A stretch of DNA of 28,112 bases from an uncultured Erysipelotrichaceae bacterium (GCA_934699415.1 CAKUWO010000014.1:1-28112), one strand, 5' to 3'. Shown: positions 15,401-22,247, counted from the stretch's first letter. A program made the numbers and translations. Notes: generated by a model not told the origin, from the letters alone.

Positions 15401-16060
15401 TTTAGTCATGATAATAAAGCTATCAATCGTATTCTGTTTATTGAAGATATTTCTTTATTCCTTTCTAATAATGATGAACTTAAAGAAGTATTGTTTTGGA
15501 CACTTATTAATAGTAGGCAAAAAGGTATATTTCCAATTATTTTTAAAAGCAGCAATACAACAATTCCCTATCGGTATGAATTGTTTTTTAAACAAAAATG
15601 TCATATTAAAAAAGTAAATGAAGATACTCAGGCCTTTTATGGTAATGATGAAATTATGTTTCCTTTTGTCCTTAAGGCTTTTGAAAAACATAAATCTCCT
15701 TATAGTTTTAATGCTTATTTGCCTTCAATTGATAACCTTGTTGCGAAAAAATGTGGCGAAAAAGTATTTATTGGTATTTCTCTAGAAGGAGAAGAGGTTT
15801 ATGAATTCCCTAAACAACTTGTGATTGTTTCATTTGATGGTAGTGATGAGATTTATCGTAGTTATATAAAAGATGGAATACTATTTTCTAATAATCAAAA
15901 AGAAATTAAGGAAAGGAATATCATTATTTTTTGTGGCGAAGGTATTAATAATCAAAGATCCTTTTATGTCTTTCCTTCAAGAGAACTTAAAAGAAATGAA
16001 GTGTTTATGATTAAAAATGGTGTTGGTAGGATTATATATGGACTCAACAAATCATCTTAA
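12488..16060 (+). CDS. essC: EssC-like FtsK/SpoIIIE ATPase, shortened
   Basis: 1190 residues against roughly 1480 for typical Firmicute EssC. Residues 1-200 look like degenerate FHA-type beta domains. Two membrane helices lie at about 223-243 and 253-275. Motor domain D1 (about 430-800) is intact: Walker A GGSTGSGKS with Lys605, Walker B LLILVDEFAE with Asp717-Glu718, then the FtsK-type LGFHLLLATQKP and an EssC-like PGEFFFLRDGN. A second domain (about 870-1100) aligns in outline (LLLGEKDDYERL, then FDLRKGG) but where the P-loop should be it reads FETGIKERE (921-929); it keeps an acidic Walker B-like FIEDIS (Glu986-Asp987). No third domain is present. EssC is the motor and substrate receptor of T7SSb. 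The start overlaps the upstream stop by eight bases. Confidence 0.9.
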   Translation: MSSYFLIISFKNSYHQLLLNNEKNNIIYEDYLFNYHQGNWYLTLDDGVLFDDDTKVKRIDVGTFYIKRDDYYYLDIIDIYLNDDGYSTFKAYQKSSFNTINFKSKESKERFNLIYDAKNSILISDERILCNKKLYQKEKLNSFDLIECRGFRMVLFDSFLYINELVYEIDLKKVAIKENSSLIIDKHLIANDFYINRKILPEFIEPDKDREVIKKEDSSLKGLLQTFIYTLAACLSSSFTLYKAYIEGKELIDLISMIIFPSAMLIGGVLLPLMVIIKDRYLAYKQEKKQSLLANEKLENDCLKTKELDLLHFDEDMKNYYTVNEIKESLKENHVYFKRAMDRINLSLGFSKKVFLDNRYSKEMIEASTIDAYPLFLELKKGDLLSFYENKKDNYDYLKKLIASLLLQYDPEEFKLCLVGEVRNILKELRELDHLYLDGERLFYVSTNELYEDLKDKDKYFFLIICKERRIKRLNNASYICLVDKTKDCHSLSDECLFIDKGNGYLLKRNIDFISPMTAFSLNEFSEKMMLYNGRENRFKANYSFKELLGLNSIYDLDIAALYAKKRKGLKATFAYIQNKAFTIDLHEKGDGPHGLVGGSTGSGKSELLISLCLSLCITYPPDIINIVLIDYKGGGIKEALSYKGQCVPHLVASYSNLENSESERFLSALRNESIKRQQAFKDASSFYGKNISDLDTYLIEKDKSFPDFAHLLILVDEFAELKNKEPEFLKELISFSRIGRSLGFHLLLATQKPAGCINEDIWSNSRFKISLKVQEDRDSNEVLHSSCATSLKNPGEFFFLRDGNLTKAQAIYSKNDSKDKGLKKVYLLDLKNHIIASTSFKEASGEKENEIIVAKINEYNKAYHSSFIVPYKPKALKRDELERKYRQINNYELLLGEKDDYERLKNGLACFDLRKGGLLFETGIKEREIIFNELAYSPLGIIYIGRKRKESNISDSFEYYSSDLLRLFNKFSHDNKAINRILFIEDISLFLSNNDELKEVLFWTLINSRQKGIFPIIFKSSNTTIPYRYELFFKQKCHIKKVNEDTQAFYGNDEIMFPFVLKAFEKHKSPYSFNAYLPSIDNLVAKKCGEKVFIGISLEGEEVYEFPKQLVIVSFDGSDEIYRSYIKDGILFSNNQKEIKERNIIIFCGEGINNQRSFYVFPSRELKRNEVFMIKNGVGRIIYGLNKSS

Positions 16061-16277
16061 AGTGTTATTAATATTTCCTTTATTAGATTACGAATATGAA
16101 GCTTATTTTGATAAGAGATTATCATTAATAGAAAATATACAATTATTAGAAAAACTAATCGAAAACAAAATTACTTTTCATATTATTGTGGATTTAAAAA
16201 GAAAAATTATCCTTGACTCCCATCTAAAATTAAATCAATTTTGTAAGACTGATTATTTAAAACTAGCGATTTATTAA
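16038..16277 (+). CDS. Small protein, possible EsaB/YukD ubiquitin-like component
   Basis: 79 residues from the ATG at 16038, preceded by AGGA (16028-16031); an alternative in-frame ATG at 16017 would add seven residues. It overlaps the 3' end of the EssC-like gene by 23 bases. The predicted order is a beta hairpin (LKVLLIFPLL...AYFD), a helix (SLIENIQLLEKLIE), then strands ending in KTDYLKLAIY. Length and order resemble EsaB/YukD, the roughly 80-residue ubiquitin-like protein of Firmicute type VII loci, including the end where YukD reads like GDxLxI. Sequence identity is weak to the eye, so the assignment rests on size, fold pattern and position. Confidence 0.45.
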   Translation: MDSTNHLKVLLIFPLLDYEYEAYFDKRLSLIENIQLLEKLIENKITFHIIVDLKRKIILDSHLKLNQFCKTDYLKLAIY

Positions 16278-16301
16278 TAGTGGTTAGAAAAATGTTAGAA
16301 T
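16274..16301 (+). promoter_or_regulatory. Extended -10 promoter, predicted leaderless start
   Basis: TTAATA (16274-16279), 16-bp spacer with TGT before the -10 TAGAAT (16296-16301). The -10 ends six bases before the ATG at 16308, so transcription should begin at or next to the A of the start codon. The AGGA at 16302-16305 is too close to the ATG to serve as a ribosome site. Confidence 0.55.
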
Positions 16302-16307
16302 AGGACT

Positions 16308-19007
16308 ATGAAAAAAGTTTTAGTAATTTTTTTAACTGCTCTTTTATTAACTACCAGCATTATAAAAGCTGATGAAGAAACGTATAAATTAGCTATTATT
16401 GAGAATAATAATTACCAAATAATTGATGAGTATAAAAGCTTTTCTTCTGCTTTTAATGCTTTTGACAAGTTAAAAGATGAATATGATAATTTATTAATTA
16501 TCAATAATGATAAAGTTATGCGCATGGAATATGGAGTAGTTGAATTCAAGACTGATAATGGTTGTAGCTACATAACATCTTTTCGTACAGATAATGATGA
16601 ATATCGCAGTATAAATGGTTGCTATGGCATTGATGGTGAATATATTGCTACCACTAAAAATGGAAATGTCTATTTTAAGATATCAGGTGAAAATGGGTTT
16701 ATTTCGCTTGATGAAATAAAACTTAGGCCACTTGATAATCTTAATGTCAGGACAAGTGCTTATGTTGTAAGAGATGGTATTTTATATCATGAAGTTAAAA
16801 GCCAGCTTGAAGCAGATTATATTTCTTGGATGATACCTTTAGGCAAGGCTATTTCATTATTAAAAGAAGGTAATAGTTATTATAGTTACGATGGTCATTA
16901 CTTTTATGATGATTTCAAAGTCATGGTTGATGATGAAAGAGATGAAATAAAAGAAAATGCTATTAATGCAAAAGAACCTTTCTATAATTATTATCAATAT
17001 TTACCGCATCGCTCCTTAACTAGCTACGATGAAAAAGAGCTTAGTTCATATTTTGAAAATGAATTAATGATTGATTCACGCTTACGCTCATATATGGATA
17101 TGGATGGTGATGAGGTTTCTGATGCTTTTAATGAATCACAATATGCTGATGCAATACCATATTTCTTCGCATATCAAAATATCTATGGAGCTAATGCTTT
17201 GATGATGCTTGCGCTATCAATTCAAGAATCATCATATGGCAAATCTTATTCTTCATATGCTCGTAATAATTTATTTGGCCATGCAGCATATGATAATGAT
17301 GTTGAACGTAACACATCACGCTATTTATCAGTTGCAAGATCTATTTATTCGCATGCGAAATATTATATTTCTCATACCTATTCATCGCCCAATTCAAGTA
17401 GCTATGCTGGATCCTTCTTCGGTGATAAAGCATCTGGAATGAATGTTAAATACTCCGATGATCCTTATTGGGGCGAAAAAACAGCTTCATATTATTATCG
17501 TTTAGACCAAGCTTTAGGCCTTAAAGATAAAAATGCATATTCTTTAGCTTTTATAAATGATGGTAAAGTCAGAGTGTTTAAAGATAATCAAGAAAAGAGC
17601 TTATTATTTGAAATAATAAGTGACGGTCCATATTCTTTTATTGTTCTTAAAGAAGAGAATGACTACTATAAAGTTCAAATAGATCCACCAGTAGATGATA
17701 CATATATTTATTCTTTTAAAGATTGTGTTGGTTATATTAGAAAAGATAATGTCACAATCGTTAATAACAATATTTCAGAAAAAGAATATGTTGATATCGT
17801 TTTTAACGCTAATGGTGGAAATTATGATGGCAAAGATAAACTTGTCTTACAAGTAGAAAAGGGTAAGATACCCACTCCTTTAACACCTATTAAAAATGGA
17901 TATCTTTTCACTTCTTATGATCATAAATTATTGCCAGCTGAAGAAGGACAAGAATATACAGCTAAATATAAAGAAATTCTTGATTTTAAAATCAGAGATT
18001 TTCCAAGTACAGTTGAAAGTGGCAAAATGGTCGATTTATCTTCATCTTATCTTGAAGTAACAACCATTGATGGTAAGAAATATCTAGAAGAAATGAATAG
18101 TGATTATATTCGTGATTATCAAATAAATAGTATTGGTGAAAAAGAAATTACTATTGCTTATGCTGGAATAACTAAGAATATTAAGATTGAGTTTTTGGAA
18201 AATGATAAAAAAATAGATGAAGAATTAAGAAATGATATCTCCAAACTAATCAATGACTATCAAAGTAGCTCCAAATATAATCTTGATGAACTTAATAATT
18301 TAAAGAAAAGCCTTAAAAAGAATAAAGATTATATATTAGATGGCTCAACAATTCGCATCCTAGATGAAATTTCTTTAAAAGAGATAGATGATAAAGTGGA
18401 TTATGTGATTGAAGATTCAAAGAATCTTGATTTAGCTATATCAGGTTTTGGTTTAAGTTTAGATATTAATGAAGAAGATTATGAAGATGGCTTTTTAAAA
18501 AATACTTATCTTTTAAAGAGTGGGAGTATTTCTGCAAGAGATGAATGGCGTTTTACATCAATAGCAGAAAAATATGGTTATGTTCCAACAAATTCATTTT
18601 CATTAAATTTCTATCGTAATTTTAAAAAGATAAAACCAAGTTTAATGTATGGCATAAGTATTGCTGTTGATAGCAAAAGTGATGTCTATACTATTTTCTA
18701 TCTTGATAAAAATGATAATGTTTATAAACTTCCTACCACTAGAACATCTTCTTATTTACAATTCGTTGCCCCTGGTGATGGCTCGTTTATGGTAATGAAA
18801 AAGAAGAGTGACGATACTTATGATATTAAAGATGTTACAGAAAACGTTGATATTCATAATGATAAAAATAGTCATTTAGCTCTTTATTTTAAAATATTAT
18901 TCTTAATCTTCTTCTTTATATTAGATTTAATAATGTTGTTGAATGAAAAACGATTAACCAATATTATCAATAAAACAGAATATAAATATAAGAAATCATT
19001 AAAATAG
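16308..19007 (+). CDS. Membrane-anchored glucosaminidase-type cell wall hydrolase
   Basis: 899 residues. Signal peptide 1-22 (cleavage likely after IIKA). A glucosaminidase (GH73/LytG-type) domain lies at about 270-405: the likely catalytic Glu307 is in LSIQESSYGKS, followed by the family-type NNLFGHAAYDND and later DPYWGEKTASYYY. It would cut peptidoglycan between GlcNAc and MurNAc. Next come an SH3-like stretch (about 410-485), a Listeria-Bacteroides repeat (Flg_new type, VFNANGGNYDG onward, about 494-556), an Ig-like domain (about 557-640), and further unassigned sequence. A hydrophobic helix near 865-885 plus a basic tail anchors it, so the enzyme faces the wall. It follows the type VII locus after 30 bases but has its own promoter. 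No Shine-Dalgarno is present. Confidence 0.88.
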   Translation: MKKVLVIFLTALLLTTSIIKADEETYKLAIIENNNYQIIDEYKSFSSAFNAFDKLKDEYDNLLIINNDKVMRMEYGVVEFKTDNGCSYITSFRTDNDEYRSINGCYGIDGEYIATTKNGNVYFKISGENGFISLDEIKLRPLDNLNVRTSAYVVRDGILYHEVKSQLEADYISWMIPLGKAISLLKEGNSYYSYDGHYFYDDFKVMVDDERDEIKENAINAKEPFYNYYQYLPHRSLTSYDEKELSSYFENELMIDSRLRSYMDMDGDEVSDAFNESQYADAIPYFFAYQNIYGANALMMLALSIQESSYGKSYSSYARNNLFGHAAYDNDVERNTSRYLSVARSIYSHAKYYISHTYSSPNSSSYAGSFFGDKASGMNVKYSDDPYWGEKTASYYYRLDQALGLKDKNAYSLAFINDGKVRVFKDNQEKSLLFEIISDGPYSFIVLKEENDYYKVQIDPPVDDTYIYSFKDCVGYIRKDNVTIVNNNISEKEYVDIVFNANGGNYDGKDKLVLQVEKGKIPTPLTPIKNGYLFTSYDHKLLPAEEGQEYTAKYKEILDFKIRDFPSTVESGKMVDLSSSYLEVTTIDGKKYLEEMNSDYIRDYQINSIGEKEITIAYAGITKNIKIEFLENDKKIDEELRNDISKLINDYQSSSKYNLDELNNLKKSLKKNKDYILDGSTIRILDEISLKEIDDKVDYVIEDSKNLDLAISGFGLSLDINEEDYEDGFLKNTYLLKSGSISARDEWRFTSIAEKYGYVPTNSFSLNFYRNFKKIKPSLMYGISIAVDSKSDVYTIFYLDKNDNVYKLPTTRTSSYLQFVAPGDGSFMVMKKKSDDTYDIKDVTENVDIHNDKNSHLALYFKILFLIFFFILDLIMLLNEKRLTNIINKTEYKYKKSLK

Positions 19008-19034
19008 CTCTAGACAACTAGAGCTATTATTTTA
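19003..19034. terminator. Bidirectional terminator between convergent genes
   Basis: A perfect 11-bp stem (19003-19013 with 19018-19028) around ACAA is flanked by A/T runs on both sides. It overlaps the TAG of the hydrolase gene and lies just beyond the stop of rqcH on the other strand, so it can serve both. Confidence 0.8.
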
Positions 19035-20675
19035 TATTGTTTTAATTTTTAGATTAGGATCCAATTCGGGATCTATATAAATTGTTTTATGATGACCAAG
19101 TGATACAAATCCAGCTTTAGCTCCTTTAATCTTTTTGATTTCTTTAATTGAGCAATAATCAACAGGAACAGAACTTGATAATCTTCCAGATGAGAAATAA
19201 GCAGCTAAATTAGCACAAAGACGAATTGTATCTTCATCCAAATCACTTGAGTCGACAACAAGGTGAGAGCCATGGAATCCTTGAGCATGAAACCAAGTGT
19301 AATTGCTTTTAGCATATTTAAAGGTTAAATAATCATTTTGAATATTATTTTTGCCAAAAGTAATAGTGACATCTTTGAATTTCAATTGATATAGATGAAC
19401 TTTCTTTTCTTTCTTTTTATCTTTTTTAGGATTCTTATCATTTTTACGTATATATCCATTACGAATAAGTTCTTCTCTTATATCAATCGCATCTAAATAG
19501 TTGGCATAAGATAATTGTTCTTGCAAAGATAAGAAATAATCTTTTTCGTTTTCGGCAATATTTAATTGTTCATCAATATAAGCAATACTTTTTCTTTTCT
19601 TTTGATAGGTTTGAAAATATTTCCCGGCATTTTCTTTAATTGATAATTTAGGATTTAAAACAATTAGATGCTTATTGCCATCATAATCTTCAACTTCTAT
19701 TTCACTTAATCCTTTTTCTTTAAGATTTCCATAAGTGAATAATAGTTCACCACAGATTCGATCTTCTTCGGAGTGCAATGATTTTTCCATTGATTCATTT
19801 AATTTAATAATCTTAGATTCATAATGTTTAAGTTGTCTTTTTACAAAGGCATATAAATCATTACTAATATCTTTAATACGCTCTTTTTCTTCGGCTTCGA
19901 AATATATCTCATCAAAGCCTTCAAATAATTGATATGTTTGATAAGTACTATTAAGATGAGTAAGAGGGATGATATGAAATTCAGTTTTATTAGTAAGATT
20001 AGTTACATATAATTTATTTGAATTTTTTAAAAGTTTTTTTATTTCATCATAACTTTGCCCATGTTGCATACGATATCTAACTTCTTCTTCAAGAAGTTTT
20101 GAGAAACCGCTTAATTGATTAACCAATGATTCTTCGAAGTTTATAAAAGGATTTAAGAAAGGGTCTTTTTTATTTTGTGATGGAATAAGCTCAAATTGTG
20201 CACCAGATAAAATAGTGCGTTTTGAATTCTCGAAAGGAGGAATTCTTTTAAGTGCATCTAAGATTTTGTTGCTGTCTTCATCTACAAATACAATATTGGC
20301 ATATTTGCCCATTAATTCTATTGATAGGATAAAATGCCTTTCATCATATAGTTCATCACGAGCATTGATTTTTAATAATAAGTAACGATCGTAATCATTT
20401 TGAATAATTTCATTAATGACGCCATTTAATAGATATTTTCTAAGCAACATGACAAAACCACTCGGATTATCATATAAAGAATAATTCTTTTCACTTAAAG
20501 AAATACGATTAAATTGTGCATGAGTAGAAATGATAAGATTAGTGCGCACACCATTTGTATGCACATTAAAAACTAGTTCTGAAGAACTTGCTTCGCTAAT
20601 TCTGTTAATTCTTATCGGCAGATGAGCTCTTAACTCATTAGCGATTGCCGATAATACAATACCGTCTAAAGCCAT
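19032..20675 (-). CDS. rqcH: RqcH/NFACT ribosome quality control protein
   Basis: 547 residues, in the range of the NFACT (FbpA/YloA) family. The N-terminal NFACT-N domain starts right at the Met (MALDGIVLSAIANEL) and holds the Asp96-Arg97 pair at the place of the functional DR motif of Bacillus RqcH. Coiled coils occupy about 270-400, and the NFACT-R domain near the end reads NYTWFHAQGFHGSHLVV. RqcH binds 50S subunits with stuck peptidyl-tRNA and adds C-terminal alanine tails that mark the nascent chain for decay; it also has been described as a fibronectin-binding protein. The start is certain from the conserved N-terminus, yet there is no Shine-Dalgarno: a TATAAT ends six bases before the ATG. 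It is divergent from gmk. Confidence 0.95.
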   Translation of the reverse strand: MALDGIVLSAIANELRAHLPIRINRISEASSSELVFNVHTNGVRTNLIISTHAQFNRISLSEKNYSLYDNPSGFVMLLRKYLLNGVINEIIQNDYDRYLLLKINARDELYDERHFILSIELMGKYANIVFVDEDSNKILDALKRIPPFENSKRTILSGAQFELIPSQNKKDPFLNPFINFEESLVNQLSGFSKLLEEEVRYRMQHGQSYDEIKKLLKNSNKLYVTNLTNKTEFHIIPLTHLNSTYQTYQLFEGFDEIYFEAEEKERIKDISNDLYAFVKRQLKHYESKIIKLNESMEKSLHSEEDRICGELLFTYGNLKEKGLSEIEVEDYDGNKHLIVLNPKLSIKENAGKYFQTYQKKRKSIAYIDEQLNIAENEKDYFLSLQEQLSYANYLDAIDIREELIRNGYIRKNDKNPKKDKKKEKKVHLYQLKFKDVTITFGKNNIQNDYLTFKYAKSNYTWFHAQGFHGSHLVVDSSDLDEDTIRLCANLAAYFSSGRLSSSVPVDYCSIKEIKKIKGAKAGFVSLGHHKTIYIDPELDPNLKIKTI

Positions 20676-20681
20676 AAATTA

Positions 20682-20687
20682 ATTATA
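20682..20687 (-). promoter_or_regulatory. -10 box of rqcH, predicted leaderless start
   Basis: A perfect TATAAT on the minus strand, then six bases (TAATTT), then the ATG at 20675. No good -35 sits at 16-18 bp; TTTACA (20708-20713) is 20 bp away. The 46-bp gap to gmk also holds the palindrome AAAGGCCTTT (20695-20704). Confidence 0.55.
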
Positions 20688-20715
20688 TGATAACAAAGGC
20701 CTTTTGGTGTAAAAT
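20687..20715 (+). promoter_or_regulatory. Promoter of gmk, predicted leaderless start
   Basis: -35 ATGATA (20687-20692, four of six consensus), 17-bp spacer, -10 TAAAAT (20710-20715), then six bases and the ATG at 20722. The rqcH -10 on the other strand touches this -35. Confidence 0.55.
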
Positions 20716-20721
20716 ATAGGC

Positions 20722-21297
20722 ATGAAAAAAGGTTTATTAATCGTATTTAGTGGTCCTAGCGGTGTTGGCAAAGGCACAATTTTAAAAGAAGTAATGAAAG
20801 ATGAATCGCTGAAGTTAACATACTCGGTTTCGATGACCACAAGAAAGCCAAGAGATGGAGAAGTGAATGGCATTAACTATTTCTTTGTAAGCAAAGAAGG
20901 TTTTGAAAAAGCTATCGATAATCATGAACTTCTTGAATATGCAACTTATGTTGATAATTATTATGGCACACCTAAAAACTTTGTTGAAAAGAAAAGGGAA
21001 GAAGGAATGAATGTTGTTCTTGAAATAGATCTTCAAGGTGCAAAACAGGTAATGGCAAGAGCTCATGATGCCTTATCAATCTTTATTGAGCCACCAAGCA
21101 TGGAAGAGCTTGAAAGAAGAATTCGTGGAAGGCAGAGTGAAACAGAAGAAACAATTAAAAAACGTATTGAAGTTGCACGTAATGAAATGGCTAGTAGAGA
21201 ACTTTATGATTATGTTGTATGTAATGATGAATTAACTAAAGCTATTGAAGATGTTAAAGAAATAATTAGAAAAGAAATGGAAAAGAGCGATTGTTAG
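20722..21297 (+). CDS. gmk: Guanylate kinase
   Basis: 191 residues, usual for GMP kinase, which makes GDP from GMP with ATP and also feeds (p)ppGpp metabolism. P-loop SGPSGVGKGT at 10-19, the GMP-binding segment TTRKPRDGEVNGINYFFV, and a C-terminal RGRQSETEE lid region are all present. The conserved N-terminus begins at this Met, so the start is secure. It lies next to rqcH in divergent orientation and is followed directly by a terminator, so it is monocistronic. No Shine-Dalgarno is visible. Confidence 0.97.
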   Translation: MKKGLLIVFSGPSGVGKGTILKEVMKDESLKLTYSVSMTTRKPRDGEVNGINYFFVSKEGFEKAIDNHELLEYATYVDNYYGTPKNFVEKKREEGMNVVLEIDLQGAKQVMARAHDALSIFIEPPSMEELERRIRGRQSETEETIKKRIEVARNEMASRELYDYVVCNDELTKAIEDVKEIIRKEMEKSDC

Positions 21298-21308
21298 AAT
21301 CGCTCTTT
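21282..21308 (+). terminator. Terminator of gmk, overlapping its stop
   Basis: An 11-bp stem AAAGAGCGATT/AATCGCTCTTT (21282-21292 with 21298-21308) around GTTAG. The gmk stop codon is in the loop. The T tract after it is short (TTTATTTAT). Confidence 0.75.
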
Positions 21309-21325
21309 ATTTATGCTTGTGTAGG

Positions 21326-21352
21326 TAAAAGAAAAGTCACCATATAGGTGAC
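21326..21352 (-). terminator. Terminator of rpsD
   Basis: On the minus strand, stem GTCACC/GGTGAC (21347-21352 with 21336-21341) around TATAT, then TTTTCTTTT. It lies eleven bases beyond the rpsD stop. Confidence 0.85.
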
Positions 21353-21363
21353 CAATCTTATTA

Positions 21364-21969
21364 TTATCTGTTATAGAATTCGACAACGAGTAATTCGTTA
21401 ACTTCCTGGTTGAGTTCTTTTCTTTCAGGAAGACGGATATATTTACCTTGACGCTTATCTTTATTTACTTCAACGAAATCTTTGAATGAAGTAGTTGCTT
21501 CTAAAGATTCAGTGATAGATTTTAAGTTCTTTGAACGATCCTTGATTTCGATAACAGAACCTGGCTTAACCTGTGCTGATGGGATATCAAGCTTCTTACC
21601 ATTTACAAGAACATGTCCGTGGTTAACAAGCTGTCTAGCTGCACGACGTGTTGGAGCAAATCCCATACGATAAACAAGGTTATCTACACGTGATTCAAGC
21701 ATCTGGAGAAGGATTGTACCTGTAACGCCTTCTTCTTTAACAGCCTTACTATATGTGTTGTAGAACTGCTTTTCGCTTAAACCATACATGTTACGGATTT
21801 TTTGCTTTTCATCCTTCTGTAAACCATAGTTGCTCTGTTTTGCACGATGAGTTGGGCTACCATGCTGACCAGGAATGTAAGGTCTTTTTTGTAATTCTTT
21901 GCCTGTCTCTAAGATAGAGAAGTTGAGACGTCTGGAAATTCTCCAAACTGGTCCAGTATTTCTTGCCAT
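21364..21969 (-). CDS. rpsD: 30S ribosomal protein S4
   Basis: 201 residues with the full S4 layout: N-terminal MARNTGPVWRISRRLNFS, the PGQHG segment near 33-37, the S4 RNA-binding domain at about 91-155 (RVDNLVYRMGFAPTRRAARQ), and a C-terminal KRQGKYIRLPERKE. The N-terminus lacks the Cys residues of zinc-binding S4, the zinc-free form. S4 binds 16S rRNA early in 30S assembly and in Bacillus represses its own gene through the leader. AGGAGG lies eight bases before the ATG. The gene is monocistronic and divergent from ezrA, an arrangement close to that in Bacilli. Confidence 0.97.
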   Translation of the reverse strand: MARNTGPVWRISRRLNFSILETGKELQKRPYIPGQHGSPTHRAKQSNYGLQKDEKQKIRNMYGLSEKQFYNTYSKAVKEEGVTGTILLQMLESRVDNLVYRMGFAPTRRAARQLVNHGHVLVNGKKLDIPSAQVKPGSVIEIKDRSKNLKSITESLEATTSFKDFVEVNKDKRQGKYIRLPERKELNQEVNELLVVEFYNR

Positions 21970-22123
21970 GTCTAATTCCTCCTAATGTTGAATGGCGCTT
22001 CAACAACAGAGTGCAAATCATCTTTAGTGGTGTTTGTATTAGATTTTCGCTCTAGCGCTGAGCTACTCTTCACCTTATGGTACAAACGGCCGAGCCAAAA
22101 ACTTTGCATGCTGCTATGAATGC
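21970..22123 (-). promoter_or_regulatory. Structured rpsD leader RNA, probable S4 autoregulation site
   Basis: About 154 nt of leader from the predicted start near 22123. Three helices can be drawn: a 7-bp GTTTGTA/TACAAAC pairing (22081-22087 with 22032-22038), an inner GCTC/GAGC hairpin (22060-22063 with 22049-22052), and a 7-bp TGTTGAA/TTCAACA stem (21999-22005 with 21986-21992) that ends two bases before the Shine-Dalgarno. S4 autoregulation through the rpsD leader is known in Bacillus; its action here is inferred. Confidence 0.6.
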
Positions 22124-22129
22124 TTTAGA

Positions 22130-22159
22130 AGTATAACAGAAATGCGATATAATAGTCAA
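22130..22159 (-). promoter_or_regulatory. Promoter of rpsD
   Basis: On the minus strand, -35 TTGACT (22154-22159), 18-bp spacer ending in TGT, -10 TATACT (22130-22135). It is a near-consensus promoter with an extended -10, as expected for a ribosomal protein gene. Confidence 0.8.
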
Positions 22160-22191
22160 TAAAAGTGAGGGTTTTTAAGTGTTTTTTAAAA

Positions 22192-22221
22192 TTGAAAACA
22201 GCTATTTCATAGTGGTAAAAT
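22192..22221 (+). promoter_or_regulatory. Promoter of ezrA operon
   Basis: -35 TTGAAA (22192-22197), 18-bp spacer ending in TGG, -10 TAAAAT (22216-22221). The start near 22228 leaves a leader of about 20 nt with AAGGAGG at 22237-22243. It is divergent from the rpsD promoter, 33 bp away. Confidence 0.75.
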
Positions 22222-22247
22222 AAATAAGATATATTTAAGGAGGAATT

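Noticed and set aside
15306..15691. Frames inside the EssC-like gene on both strands
   Set aside because: They are shadows in AT-rich DNA, hydrophobic by composition, and the EssC frame is clearly the coding one.
10305..19007. T7SS-like region as a recently acquired mobile island
   Set aside because: No integrase, transposase, tRNA-end attachment repeat or flanking direct repeat is visible, and base composition is only slightly more AT-rich to the eye.
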